Assembly (NCBI GenBank): GCA_027922465.2
Contig: BQMF02000638.1
Span: 124,001 to 188,000 of the forward strand
Direction of reading: 5' to 3'
Source of the DNA: Turritopsis dohrnii
Taxonomy: Eukaryota; Cnidaria; Hydrozoa; Anthoathecata; Oceaniidae
DNA: 64,000 nucleotides
Shown: positions 32,372-44,408 of the stretch, piece by piece
How positions within the stretch are numbered: position 1 is the first letter of the stretch
Layout of the letters: every line of letters starts with the position of its first letter
The notes under the pieces: model-generated
The model's database searches: none
What the model was told of the DNA's origin: nothing
The model's input: only the letters and a program-made list of their open reading frames with translations
Program-made: the position numbers and the translations under genes

Positions 32372-34511
32372 TTAAGCAGTGAGGGGGCTTTCACCCAGGG
32401 TTTTCACATTCACACAAATCTGTTCCTAAAGTTGTGAGAAGATATGAGATGACATTCGACATAACGGTATAAATATTGTTAACCTGACTTACTCCGCGAG
32501 GAGTAATTTTGTATGTCTCCTCCTTTTCTTCTATGTTCCTTCTTCTTCTATTTGGAAGAACATTCTAGAAGGTGTAGCAAATACAAAGTGAAAAAAATAT
32601 GATGTGGTCTGTAATCAGCCAACTCTTCGCATCGACGATTTAACAAATTTTTCTTTTGCACAAACTAAATCATTACTTACAGAGTTTACTCTTTACTTGT
32701 TGAATTTCTTATTTTGATAGTTTTTCTAACTTTCTTTTTATTTTCTGAGAAGTTCTGGTGACCATTTCCTCGAATAGATTTATGAAATTGGGGTAGTCTT
32801 TGATATGTAAATATATTAGGTATAAATTATGAGTACTTTAAAAATCTAAGTTACTCACTCACTCGCTCACTTATTGAATAAGATGTGAATGCATAATAGT
32901 AACAAGAGTTCCAGAGTGTCATAAATGGGTTAAAAATAAAACGTTATAATCATTTTTGAAGTAACTCCTGGTTTCTTATAATTGTATGAGATGAAAATGT
33001 TATACAAAACCTGTAGCTTATGCGACATCATAGTTCTTTCTAATCACCATCATCTGTTGTAAGTTCATGAAAGTTAGTGAACAAGAGTGTTTAAACTGAG
33101 TTTAATTTGTATTTGGAGTAAGTTTGATTGCAGACACGAAGTGAAAATTTGTGATCCCAAGAATCACCCCCATGAATCTTTAACATTTTTGGTACTTTTG
33201 AAATAAAATCTGACGAAATTGTTTTTCACACATCACATTTCAAAAGTATTGCGTGGTTTTGTGGCTTCTTAAAGGAAAGTAAACTGATTTTCGAGCATGC
33301 AGTGACACAATTGTAAATTTCGAATACCCATAACGAAGATCGAATAATAAATAAATATTGAACTTCATTAATACCGTACAAAATTCTTGAATAGTTTTTA
33401 GCCACCAAATTAAACAATTTTAAGCACTAGTAAAATACGAACAAATGCAAGTATAAGTATGTTGTGATGATTTCTTAAATAATGTTCATTGAAATATCCA
33501 AACTTAATATCCAAAATATCAAACTTTTCTGTTTTTCTTTTCATCAAATACTGGATATAAACCTTCAAGTTGAGCTTTATGCACTCTCTTTCCTTTTTTT
33601 GTGGATTTTAAATGCATGTCGTATTGGCTGAAACAAGAGTCTGAGCTACTTTTGTAATGTGTAATAGCTTATTCGTTTGCATCTTACTTACTTCTTCTTC
33701 TTATACAGCCACCAAATTATAATATATTAAATGTCCAAAGATGACTTCAAATCAAATCCCGCTATGAATTGTTCATCCTTGAACCTCATCATAGGAGTGT
33801 CTGCTTATTTAAAGAACCTGCAAGTTTCACCATAAGTATTACTCCTTTCTTTGCTACCTATGTTATGTCTATAAATCTGTGATATCTGCCATTCTAATTC
33901 CCGTTAAAGTATAAGAACAATCTTTTGAAACATTAATAATGTCTTGTTTCCTTTCTGCAATCTTCATGACTTCGATGAATATATCACTCTCTTTTAAGTT
34001 GTTGCTACCTTTGTCCTTCTTACAATTGCATGGACTGGTATCATTGTCTTACGTTGTCCATGATTTCTTCAGATTTTAAATCCTTTATGATTATGTAAAG
34101 GAGATACCATGAGTAAAGCATATTGGTTTGATGTATCAAATTAACTTCTGATGAAGTAGAGAAACACTTCCAAAGTTTAGCACTTAATAAATTTTTAAAC
34201 CTCGTGGTCAGTTACAAAAGTGCATGCATCGAGAAACTTTGATATTGAATTTCCTTTCCTTTCTAATGTATCAAACGGATTTAAAACTATTTTTTATGTC
34301 AATACAAAGTTTTGAAAAATGTCAATTCAGTTTCTGCTGACTTTTTCCATTATCAGCTCCATTAGCTTCTGGTTTTGGTCTATTGTTGGCGTTCACTGCA
34401 TATTGTGATGTTTGATTTGTTGTCTCTGCTTATCATATGCCAATTCAATGAAATTTCTTTTAATCTTGTTCAGGTAATAACAATAAAAAATACACTTACT
34501 ATTCACCTCAA
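32372..34511. other. No recognised gene in 2.1 kb
   Basis: Frames are short and unremarkable and no repeated block was noticed apart from an ACTCACTCGCTCACTT word cluster at 32855-32870. This is among the least repetitive parts of the window and could be intronic or intergenic host DNA. Confidence 0.4.
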
Positions 34512-34637
34512 ATGGAACAAGTTATTGATAAATTAATGAAAGTTGATGTTCAAATAAAGTACATTGAAGAACAGACTGATCGACTATGTGATATATCTAG
34601 GAACTCCTGGAAACAAATTATGAAAACTGGTGAATGA
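34512..34637 (+). CDS. Possible short terminal exon, coiled-coil-like
   Basis: The frame reads MEQVIDKLMKVDVQIKYIEE, then QTDRLCDISRNSWKQIMKTG, TGA at 34635-34637. It is open upstream to TTGTTCAG|GTAATAAC at about 34475, which could be an acceptor (giving GNNNKKYTYYSPQ before the Met). The heptad-like spacing of hydrophobics suggests a short coiled coil. It is too short to assign; the same TTCAGGTAATA could equally be a donor of an upstream exon. Confidence 0.25.
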   Translation: MEQVIDKLMKVDVQIKYIEEQTDRLCDISRNSWKQIMKTGE

Positions 34638-37600
34638 TGACGTTTCACTAGACTTTTTTATAACATTACATTGGTAATCGAATGTATAATCATGGAGTTT
34701 GAACAGAGTTTTCAGAGAATACAACAATCTGAAAGATTGTGCCAAGAAGAACTTGACTAAAGAAATTAACAAAAAATGTTATCTGAGATCAGAATAATGC
34801 TTCGGCTAGCTTGAAATAAATTTTGCATTGCAAGCTGCAATTAGGACAAATTGCATCATGATGAAAAGCTTAACGCAGAATCTGTTTGGCAAATGGTGTG
34901 GAAAAGTATGTAAATCAAATGGAGATGGATGAGAAGAAACTAACCAAAAAAATCCTTCTGTTACATTTATATGAAAATTTTAACTCTCTATTGTAAGTGG
35001 ACTTGATGTTATTCTAGAGTGAACTTCTCTCGATGCATGCACTTAATCTTAACCTTACTTTCCTTCATGTGGTATGAAAAGGGACAAGTCTTATTTCGAT
35101 TTATCAAGCTTTTAGTTGCGCATTTAGGATGACTAAAAGCTGATATGCTTTACGATTGTCTAATTTGTGACTGTTGTCTGTCTGCACTGTCTTTACTACA
35201 CTGTCTATTACTGAAGAAGTTATGTTTCATCTGCAAAAATCATTGCAAAGATGATTGTTCTTGCCCAAAACATGATTTTCTGCTCACGCTCAAACTTTTC
35301 ACGTTATCTTTCATTATTTATCTTCCACTCACTTTTTTGTGTAAGAAGAATCTAAATTTGGTACTCTCTCTACTTATTATGTCTTCTTTTACTTCCTTTT
35401 TTTATTTTTAAAATGGTTTTCCACTTTCCATTTGCTTATTTGAAATCATGAAATTTTAGGAGATAGCTACGCCTGATATTTACTTTAGATTGCTTTTTAA
35501 CTTCTAGATTGAAATCTAAACATTTATAATAAGATAGCAACAATTCAGGAAGTAACACTAAGAAAAGCCTCCTATCCAGATTTTACTTAGTCTACAAATT
35601 TTATGGCTTCTTATACTTGCATCGACGTAAAACTTGTTTTAATCGCTCGGAAGTTTTGGGCTACAATAGTGTACCAAATAAATAAGGGATGAAAAATGTT
35701 CGTACAAAGCAACAATTTTTGAAACAATTTTGACATTATGTGTATCCATTTTTGTGACGCTTGTAAATTCATCAAGGATAGTTTCAAGTATTTAGCAAAA
35801 TTCATAGTAGCATAGAATATAATCAGCACAACGATAAATGTTATTCTTATTAAATGATTCTAAAAGCATGAGTTGTAAAATCCTATTAAAGGGTGGGTAA
35901 AGCCAAGATTCTCCTAGTAGAGATTTACAATCAATGTTTTAAGAACTATTCAATAAGAGTAAATGCTGTATATTTTGGTTATATATATGTGATAATGACA
36001 TATTTTATAAAGAGTAAATAACATAAACTTACGCAAATAAATGATTATCTATCCATGACAAGAAATGCTACCCTTTGTCGCTAAAAGTACTTCTTAAATG
36101 TAAAATTTAATTTTTCAAGAGGTGTCGCCCACCGTCCAAAACATGTCTATAGAGGTGTTACATAAGATTTTACAAATAACAATGTCTTGCGAAAATGAAT
36201 GGAGTGGAGTTTCTTAGTATAAACATGTGCAGGAAAAGTATTTATCGTAAATTCAAAGTTTGTTGAAATTTTATGATCATAATTAGAAGTAAAATGTACT
36301 ATTGAACCAGAAAACAAAACCTTCAAGTCATTCCATTCCTCTAAACAAAATGGAATTATAATTGAGTTAATATCGTATGATATGGTGATTAGAAATGGTA
36401 CTAAAATCGCATTTGCAATAATGTAATATCATCAAATCTGCTTTCAAATATTATCTTGTAAACTTTCAAGGCTCTTCACCATCCTATTTTGAAATGAACC
36501 AATGTTTAAGACAGCAACTACAAATTCTTATCTTCAAAAATCTACTTTAAAAGTAGTTCTTTGTAATAGTTGATAATGTATATAAACAACACCATTTCCT
36601 TTCCAGAAATAAGTAAAGTCTCTGTTGTGTTCGAATATTATTATCATCTTCTTGCATATCAGCAAGTATCTCAGTTGATCTAATTCTCAGTTCCTTAGTT
36701 CCTTAACCTAGTTGGAATATCTAGCTGAATATCAATACGTTTAACGATACATGTGCTGTTTGTGCCTTTCTTGCAGCTTTCAAAAAGTTTGCTGTACGTA
36801 GAAATGTGAGAATCCTGCATATGTTTAATCTGAATAGCTATTAAAGACGTTGCCAATGAAATACTTTTTGTCAAATGTAACTTAGAACTACTTGTACATC
36901 CTTTAGAAATATGTATATTTTGATTAAGGACATTATTATCAAAACGTCCTTTTATAAACAAAGTTCAAGAAATTAAAATCGAATTTATGCTACATGAAAA
37001 TGAATAAATTTGTTTCTTATTAACATAAACTGTCCACTTTATTTAATATTCTTTACGTAGTTCCCTTCTGATATGAAAAATAAGCCGGGAAGCTGCTTCT
37101 GTAATCCCCAGGAATGATGACTTCTTCCGAAACTGCTTTCCATGCTGCTTTATCTGAAAGAATTTTGCTGAATTATTGAATGTGTGAAAGGAGGTCTGAG
37201 CAATAGTAATGTTTTTTGGACATCTGTAAAGTTGAGGATACCAGGGTTAAAAATGAGGTTGATTTGATTGATCTTGTGTCACCTTTTGAAGTACCTTGAT
37301 TATCACGAAAAATGATGTGAAAGTACAGAGAAATTGTTGGCACCAATCCTGAAGCCTAACATCTGTTCACTGACTGTACAGAGCTGCTTTACAAACTTTT
37401 CAAATTTTTTTATGGAAAGATGTTCTATGTAAGAAGGTCCTATAATTTTCCAAATCCTCTGAAACTCGTTTTGGATGAAGAGATTTATCTGAAGTGTCCA
37501 TTTTCTTCCTGTATTCCTGGTCCGCATCAAAGTGTGATAATTACTTATGCCACATGTCATTTTTGCAGAATCGGTTTGTATGACTAAGTGTAGCGGAATT

Positions 37601-38219
37601 AGTAGATATCATTAGCCATTTGAAAGTTCTTCTTCTAGGAAATTAATTCTTGTTAGCTCTCAGAACATAGATAAATATTTCATTTATCAAGGATTTTCCT
37701 AGACATTGTTGTTCGTTGCATATTTTCATGACGGCGTTTTTAAAGAGCAAACTTTAACAGTTTCTATTCAAAGTTCATGAAGCACAAAAAACACATTTAC
37801 ACTTTGGGTTTTTCCATAGTGTTAGAAAACGGAAGTAATAGCTAACTTTAGTCCAGCAAATTTCCGTGTCTTTATTCACATATTCGGCTAAATCGCCAGC
37901 AATGTTATCATGATTTGGTTTTTACTTAGTTTTAAAGTGAACTGTAGTATCCTCTTTCTTGGCTACTTCATTCATCACTTGAAGGTGTTAAGGACCACTA
38001 AGCACACGGTGTGCTTGATGAAAAAGACAGTGTTCCTTTGCACTTCTTCTTCTTCGTATTTTTTTTGTGAAATGTAGTTGTTTCCACGCATCAACAGTGT
38101 CCTTTATGCGTCATATCATCACAATCACCTTCAGTCAAGCACTCAATATATTGCACTTTGCAATGAATTTGGTGGTTAGATAAAATTGTTGTGCGTGTTC
38201 TGTTAATGTTTATGTTTCT
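34638..38219. other. No recognised gene in 3.6 kb
   Basis: Minus-strand frames at 37560-37303 (LFIQNEFQRIWKIIGPSYIE) and a possible exon 37168-37066 (KAAWKAVSEEVIIPGDYRSS, after acceptor TTCTTTCAG) look protein-like but match no family I can name. Near 38210-38100 on minus, HCKVQYIECLTEGDCDDMTH is Cys-rich, then a stop. These may be scraps of an old gene. Confidence 0.3.
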
Positions 38220-38960
38220 GTTTCGCGCGGCATTTGTTTGCTCGTAAGCCCGTTCGTTGTGATTTATATACCATCTTGAAATGTTTGTGTATGTCCTGTC
38301 AGGGAGCTCTGGCGTGGAATTGGTTTTCTTGTAAGCCCGATTGTTGTGATAAATTACCGTTATGAAATGTTTGTGTGTTCAGTCAAGGGCCTCTGGCGTG
38401 GCATTGGTTTGCTCGTAAGCCCGTTCGGTGTGATATATATACCGTATTGAAATGTTGTGTGTGTTCTGTCAAGGACCTCTGGCGTGGCATTGGTTTGCTC
38501 GTAAGCCCGTTCGTTGTAATATATTTACCGTCTTGAAATGTTTGTGTGTGTTCTGTCAAGGGCCTCTGGCGTGGCATTGGTTTGCTCGTAAGCCCGTTCG
38601 GTGTGATTCATATACCGTCTTGAAATGTTTGCGTGTTCAGTCAAGGGCCTCTGGCGTGGCATTGGTTTGCTCGTAAGCCCGTTCGTTGTGATATATATAC
38701 CGTATTGAAATGTTGTGTGTGTTCCGTCAAGGACCTCTGGCGTGGCATTGGTTTGCTCGTAAGCCCGTTCGTTGTAATATATATACCGTATTGAAATATT
38801 TGTGTGTGTTCTGTCAAGGGCCTCTGGCGTGGCATTGGTTTTCTTGTAAGCCCTTTTGTTTTGATAAATGTACCGTCTTGAAATGTTTGTGTGTGTGTTC
38901 TGTCAAGGGCCTCTGGCGTGGCATTGGTTTGCTCGTAAGCCCGTTCCGCTTAATTTATTG
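38220..38960 (+). repeat. Minisatellite: nine copies of an 86-bp unit
   Basis: GTAAGCCC anchors start at 38244, 38331, 38415, 38501, 38588, 38673, 38759, 38846 and 38935, spacing 84-89 bp. The unit contains CTCTGGCGTGGCATTGGTTT, GCTCGTAAGCCCGTTCG, ATATATACCG and TTGAAATGTTTGTGTGTTC. Edge copies are the most diverged. Long frames on both strands across the array follow from the repeat and are not taken as genes. Confidence 0.95.
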
Positions 38961-39629
38961 TTGTTTTAAAAGTGGGGTTTAAATTATCTCTTTTTCTTTA
39001 GAAAAGTGACTGTAATGCAAATTAGCAGTGACAGAATTTGTTGATAGAGCAGTTCCTTTGTCATGTCATTGTAATCCAACTATTCAACTGTTTTTAGCTT
39101 TAGAATCTGTTTCATTGCGATAGTTAACCTTTGTTGTATTTCTAAATAACTAATGTTATTTAGATTATACGAAATAAATGTGAGAGTCTGATATGCGCTG
39201 ATATTTCGCAGAGATACTATTGGTTTCAAGGAATGAAACATCAATAATACTTCTGTGACTTTAGCTGAAATACTTTTGTATGATTTATGGTATTTGTCTG
39301 TGGCGATAGTAATGTCTTTTAATGATTAACGTTGTATGACCGGCGTTAGATTTTATAAGCAGCCATCCATGCTTTTACTTCTACTTCCTTCTTTAACTTT
39401 CTTCAGTTTTTCGCAAAAATGGACAAACAAAAATCAATAAAATGAACAAAAAGGAACATAAAAAGATCTGTTGATTTAATGAATTCCCCGTGATCCCACG
39501 AATATTTTTGATAGTTTAACAGTGACTCAAGGTAACATTTTTTTTGGTGGGTCCACAAACGAAACTCAGCTGAAGAATAAAAAATAGAATAATTTATGAC
39601 ATATTTTTTAAATTGGAAAAATACTGTGG

Positions 39630-39709
39630 AAGATCTAGGTGGGCTCAAACCACTGACACTTCGGTTAACAGATGACTGAGCTAACCAACTGCGCTAGGTA
39701 GTTGTCTAA
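39630..39709 (-). repeat. tRNA-Asn-like SINE head or tRNA pseudogene
   Basis: On minus: TAGCGCAGTTGGTTAGCTC (A box), CTGTTAA anticodon loop (GTT, as in tRNA-Asn), GGTTTGAGCCC (B box). The acceptor stem does not pair and the anticodon stem is poor, so it is not a working tRNA. A retroposed SINE head or old tRNA pseudogene fits. Confidence 0.65.
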
Positions 39710-39774
39710 TGTAAATAAATTGACCTGCGATTAGACATTGTCAATACTTTTACTTAAGATTTACATTAGACAAC
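39701..39774. repeat. 16-bp perfect inverted repeat beside the tRNA-like sequence
   Basis: GTTGTCTAATGTAAAT (39701-39716) and ATTTACATTAGACAAC (39759-39774), loop 42 nt. The left arm directly continues the tRNA-like head. Confidence 0.8.
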
Positions 39775-39870
39775 GCAAAAGTTCAACCGTATAAACTACA
39801 CTTAAGACATTGTTAACATTATAAAAAGGTTGAATCATTTCCCTGATATTTGTATACTAAACTCCTAATC

Positions 39871-40065
39871 ATGTACTCCCCAAAAATCCGGAAAATTGTC
39901 ACTATGCAAAATTTTATACCAATAAACAAACTTGATTATGGAATGTCATAATGCTCTTAATTTTGTTGGTATGTAATAATATCAAGGAGTAAGTGATTTA
40001 CTTGGAAAAGACAATGATTTACTCAAATAAGACAATGAGTATGGATGTAATTAAAAATTTGATTA
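39871..40065 (-). repeat. R1 family, inverted partial copy
   Basis: Complementary to about 22905-23085: GTACTCCCCAAAAATCC, AATTGTCACTATGCAAAATT and ACCAACAAAATTAAGAG (in complement) match with scattered differences. Confidence 0.65.
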
Positions 40066-40067
40066 CA

Positions 40068-40216
40068 TTTTTGCCAGGCATTTTCCTTATTTTTTCAAAC
40101 ACCATTTTTTCTTTAAAGTGGCTTTCCATTGATGTTAAAATTAATTTGAAATTCGGCATATTAATTTAAAAAGAACAGCTTTCAAATTTCCGTTTCTAAC
40201 GTTATGAAACACTGTA
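40068..40216 (+). repeat. Fragment of the CAGTGTG-ended MITE family (right end)
   Basis: GGCATTTTCCTTATTTTTTC, TTTCCATTGATGTTAAAATT and TTATGAAACACTGTA match the right half of the element ending at 44148 and the inverted piece starting 44409. Confidence 0.6.
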
Positions 40217-40240
40217 TTGTAAGTTTTTCAACAATATATA

Positions 40241-41060
40241 CAGTCAATCTCACTACCTTATCCGCCCTTTTTACGCCGGCCCTAATGTAACTATGGTCCT
40301 TTTTATGCCTGCCCTTCTTTCGCCACTCCAAGATTTTGCCTTAACGCCCCTTGTGGCCTTTGTTTACGCCTTAAGAGTAAAAATGAAAAAAATTTTTAAG
40401 CACTATTTTTCACTTTTTCTGCTCAACTTTTAACGTATACTACAAAGGTCTTCCATTATATATCATCTAATATATCATTGTAAGACTTGATCTATTACAA
40501 TTATTTCGTCGCCGATTTTTATTAATGCTTTCATTATTTTATCTAATTCCCTCATCGTCATCTGAGTTTACCTTTATTTTTGCTTCAACTTCACCTTCAT
40601 CTGACTTTCATCATTTCTAGAATCACACCGTTTGCATGCACAAAATGCACTAGAATGTGTTAGAATATGAAGCCCTCCTTCTGGAAGAGGTGATCGTGCC
40701 AGTAATGAGTCTTCCTTCGTGGAGGAAATAGAAAACAAATGTGGAAAGCTCTCTTGGCTTGTGACCAACCGTGACACCACCAATTCTGTCTATTCTTGTT
40801 ATCATAATCTTGCAGCAATATGGGTCAATGTCCCTTGACATTGTATTAGTTTCTTTTAAAACCTTTACTTCTTGATGTAGCGCAACATTTCTCCATGTTG
40901 AATTACGATAAATGTTATAACCTTTACTTCCAAATCTTTTGTGGAAAACTTTTGTTCATACAATCCTTTGTATTGTTTTTTAAGAAATCATTGTTGCTGA
41001 AGTTTGTTTTAATCTTATTTTTCATTATGTAATTGACGTTCCCCTCTAATGAACGCGTCC
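40241..41060. mobile_element. Candidate pogo/Tigger-like element
   Basis: TA followed by CAGTCAATCTCACTACCTTA (40241) and TCCGCCCTTTTTACGCC looks like a pogo-type terminus with repeated CCCTTTTTACGCC words (40264-40370). A possible opposite end near 41040-41060 (CCCCTCTAATGAACGCGTCC) is not convincing. A HIRAN-like pseudogene lies within. Confidence 0.35.
40574..40917 (-). pseudogene. HIRAN-like domain protein, frameshifted
   Basis: The frame reads NIYRNSTWRNVALHQEV, then NTMSRDIDPYCCKIMITRID, VTVGHKPRELSTFVFYFLHE and GRLITGTITSSRRR. A frameshift near 40690 moves to SPLPEGGLHIL, which completes the domain's usual end. The pattern 'W-x-P/N ... E-x-x-N-x-x-D-x-Y ... V-G-H-x-P-R-x-x-S ... F-F-L ... 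G-x-I' is that of a HIRAN-like domain found in many uncharacterised cnidarian and other animal proteins. Downstream is Cys-rich, Lys-rich sequence to the stop at 40574. It is a pseudogene or an exon of a mobile gene. Confidence 0.5.
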
Positions 41061-41731
41061 CTTTACTAAGCACGGTATCCAAAATGTGAAATTTTTAATT
41101 AGAGGAAATAGTGGTCCTTGGATAGCCACTTTGTAAACAAACTTTTTAAACAAACTGATGGTCCCAACTCATGCTTGGTCCCTTAAACATAAAATAATTC
41201 AGAAAGCAGAGAACATTGGAAAATATTGTCGTGTACAACTGTGGTAAAAAAAAATTGAAAAATATCTTATTGTACAATGAAGAATAACTCTCTCCTTCTC
41301 TTCCAATTTTTGATAAAACTCTTGATATCTGAAAACATCTTGACATCGTGACAATGATTTAGCATTAAAAACATTGTTTTGCCACCTAAAATGAAAAAAT
41401 AAACATCAGTACAAAAACCTAGTTGATCAGTTTAGATCTCCATATAAATTGGTGTAAAGAAATACTATTATTAATAACATGAAAACAAAACAAATGGCAT
41501 TAACTTACTCCTGAGAAAACACATTTTGATGTTCTAAATGTTTAACAATACAAAAAAAATAATCAAGAGTAATCATTACCATAAAAGACAAAAAATCATG
41601 ATAGAATCTCTAGATGGAAACAAATAAAAAATGCTGACAAGACCACAAACACCAGTTTTCTTAATTCATGATTACTTCCATAACAAATCAGATTATTGAG
41701 ATTAATACATACGGGTTGTGGTCTGTTTCTA
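41061..41731. other. No gene seen
   Basis: AT-rich; no motif or clear repeat. Confidence 0.4.
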
Positions 41732-41857
41732 AAGTCTGTTCAAAAAATATGTGCACTAATTTCAGTGGAAACCAGATTTAACAAAGTACATAAATTCCCT
41801 TGAGCCTGGTTTTTATATAAAAGCTGAAATCAGTGCATATAATTTATGAACAGACTT
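41732..41857 (-). mobile_element. Mariner-type MITE, copy 2 (126 bp)
   Basis: Inverted relative to 19182-19315, with TA on both sides (41730-41731, 41858-41859). It shares the termini AAGTCTGTTC and the core AACCAGGCTCAAGGGAATT. It lacks the eight-base insertion of copy 1. Confidence 0.85.
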
Positions 41858-42218
41858 TAAAAGAAAGATTTTTTCTAATCATACCTAATTCAATTTATAA
41901 ATTCAGAAAATAAAGTACGTTTCAAATGAACTTGCACAGATTTTATAAATGTTTGGCAAATTTGAAGGTTTTGAGATATCTCAAAAATTTATTTTGCGCT
42001 GTGTCAAGTTTAAAAAGCCCTTTTTCGTGATATAAAAAATTTGGAAGAATAATAAAAATGGAAGAAGAAAACGAAAATGAAAAAAACGAGTTTTTATAGA
42101 AATGATCAAAACAGCTCAATTTTTTGTGAGACAAACTTCAATCTTTGAACGTTCAAAAGGCGAAAGAATTTTTCATAAAAGTAAAGTAGATCATCTATAG
42201 ATTAATAGCCAATTCTCC

Positions 42219-42252
42219 GTTTGTTTGTTTGTTTGTTTGTTTGTTTGTTTGT
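42219..42252. repeat. (GTTT)n microsatellite
   Basis: About eight perfect GTTT units. Confidence 0.95.
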
Positions 42253-42279
42253 AAATCACACAAAATGGTAGATTGAGTT

Positions 42280-42350
42280 TTGAGCGACATTATTTTTTTT
42301 TTGTGGGCGACGTGAATTCGAAGCAAATACATTGCAACCCCAATCGAACG
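42280..42350 (+). repeat. Fragment related to the long-TIR element at 50.3-52.4 kb
   Basis: TACATTGCAACCCCAATCGA then ACGTGAGTTTTTTGGC resembles GCATTGCATCCCTAATCGAA then CGCGACGTTTTTGGGG at 52199-52237. Confidence 0.45.
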
Positions 42351-43339
42351 TGAGTTTTTTGGCTGCTGAATCAGTAGACATAACGTTCTGTTTTTATTAT
42401 TATTGTTAGTTTTATATTCCAAGGACGACCGTTGACTTGGCTTTGAAAACAATACACCAACTAAATAAAAAGAAACTAACTGTTTAATCGTTTAGGATAA
42501 AAACCAGCAGCGGCAGAACGTGGCAGCATGTTCGGTTTGCCAGTGTATCTTAACGCTTGCCTGACTGTCTGAGACGGGTAAACGTTTTTTCGAGCAATCG
42601 AAGTTTTTAAAAACAGATAGGTATAAATGAGTATCATGAAACAAAATATTTTTTTACTTTTCTTTTAATAATTTAATTTCTTGTTTAGCTCTTCTGATCG
42701 AACGTTTCTTTTATTCAGTTTATTCATTTAGCACGTGCCATTCTTTCTCCTCCCTTGTGACCTTCTTAATAAGATAAGCCATTTTCTCCCAGTTTGATAG
42801 CACCCATGTTAGAGTGCGTAACTTTTTTAAAACAAAAGCTCATAACAAGTTGAAGTTTTTTCTCTCTACAGTTTGAGTGTAACTGTTAATTTATTGGTTT
42901 TAAAAAGTAAATAAATAGCACATCATGAAATTTGGTTTTTTTGGAACCACTTCTTTAAACTGATATTTAATAGTTGATTTTCAATCTGCCTCTTGCTCAA
43001 CACAAGTTATAAGACCCTTTTTTAAGGAAATACGAGGTTTATTGCAGTCTCCGGGGTGACACAGAGTGGGTGCACATGGCCGGCGAGCTACGGCGCCTAT
43101 GCGGCTAGTAAGATATAATTTCTTAAAGTCACTTAAGTCACATATTTCAACATACCCACTCTGTTATTATTTCATAAATTTTCCAGGGGTTAAGCAATGA
43201 CCTTTTCACAAAACGGCTTTATTCACCAAAATGATTACTTTGTTAAATTTCCCGTGCAAAAGTCATACATTTTTATATTAATTAATCCCTAAAGGATACT
43301 TTTACAGTACACCGTATCAGGAAAATGAATGCAATAACA
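42351..43339. other. No gene seen
   Basis: A short GC-rich patch lies at 43050-43110 (GGGTGCACATGGCCGGCGAG); otherwise no motif. Confidence 0.4.
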
Positions 43340-43341
43340 TA

Positions 43342-44406
43342 CAATGTGATTCAAAATTAAGGCTACCCAAAAAGTTATTTACTGTAACGTTTGACATGAT
43401 TCTTAATATAAGAAAACTTTTAAACCAAAAGAAAGAGAAAGAGAAGGGCTATCCAATAACATTAAAATGGTATGAGATTATTAAATATTTTAGAAGTTAT
43501 AAGGGATTTTATCCGACATTTTATTTGTCTGATTTTTTTGATAAATTGACACTTCGATATAAGATCAATTAAGTCGTAAAAGTTAAAAAGCACTAATGAA
43601 AACACAAATATCGCTTTTGTTTCTCTACACCCTTTCCAGGTGCTGTCCATTTTGCCGAATACACGACACAGCTCTTCTCCTCATTTCCTTAATAGAATTA
43701 GTTAAATCATTAAATTTTTAATGGTCGATTAACACGTAGTTTAATTACATTGTGCTTATTGTTTCAAAACACTGAATCCATTTAAATTTTTTATTAATTT
43801 TATGTTTGCGCTGAGACCCCCAAATTGATATTTTAAAACATAAAAGTTTAACGTTTTTCGTGAACACACAGCTTAAATTTGTTTATTGTTTTCCAAATTG
43901 CCGTCATTGTTTCAAAAAATCTATTCTTTTCATTCACATCTTAATCGACCATTAAAAATTTAATGACATTTTTCCAAGACATTTTCCTTGTTTTCTCGAA
44001 AACCACTTTTTCATTTCTCACAAAAATATACTTGCCGAAAGATCTCAAAAAGGGCTTTCGATTGATGTAAAAATTATTTCAAAATTCGATATACTTACTG
44101 AGAAAAACAACTTTAAAATTTCCGTTGCAATCATTTTGAAACACACTGTATTTAAATTTTAATCACAACATTAAATATAATTGCTATTATATTGAAGTGT
44201 CAATTGATCACAAAAAATCAGGAAAATAAAATGTCGGATAAAATCCCTTATAACTTCTGAAATATTTAACATTTTAATATCATTTTAATGTCATTGGATA
44301 GCCCTTCTCTTTCTTTCTTTCGGTATAAAACTTTTGTTATATTAAGAATCATGTCAAACAATACAGTGAATAATCTTTTGGGTAGCCTTATTTTTGAATC
44401 ACACTG
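43342..44406. mobile_element. Palindromic MITE E1 with about 225-bp terminal inverted repeats
   Basis: Left arm 43342-43565 (CAATGTGATTCAAAATTAAG...) is complementary, with scattered differences and small indels, to 44185-44406 (...CTTATTTTTGAATCACACTG). Shared blocks include AAGGGATTTTATCCGACATT and GGGCTATCCAATAACATT. TA precedes the left end (43340-43341); TG follows the right end. Within it, a second element of a related family ends at 44148 (GAAACACACTG then TA 44149-44150). Confidence 0.75.
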
Positions 44407-44408
44407 TG

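Noticed and set aside
35145..35411. Cys/Leu-rich 88-codon frame
   Set aside because: Composition follows from T-rich DNA; no signal, no homologous pattern and no splice support.
38090..38215. Cys-rich peptide HCKVQYIECLTEGDCDDMTH as a secreted or venom-like exon
   Set aside because: A stop follows within 15 codons, no signal peptide or splice partner was found, and the match to any Cys framework is weak.
38220..38960. A CRISPR-like repeat array
   Set aside because: Whole units repeat without unique spacers, in a eukaryotic context.
38383..38982. Several overlapping 60-90 codon frames on both strands with repeated peptides
   Set aside because: They arise from the 86-bp minisatellite; no start context, no codon bias, and both strands are equally open.
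39630..39703. A functional tRNA-Asn
   Set aside because: Acceptor and anticodon stems are mispaired; only A and B boxes and the loop survive.
42195..42452. Minus-strand frame with a QTNK repeat
   Set aside because: The peptide repeat is the (GTTT)n microsatellite; the rest is not protein-like.
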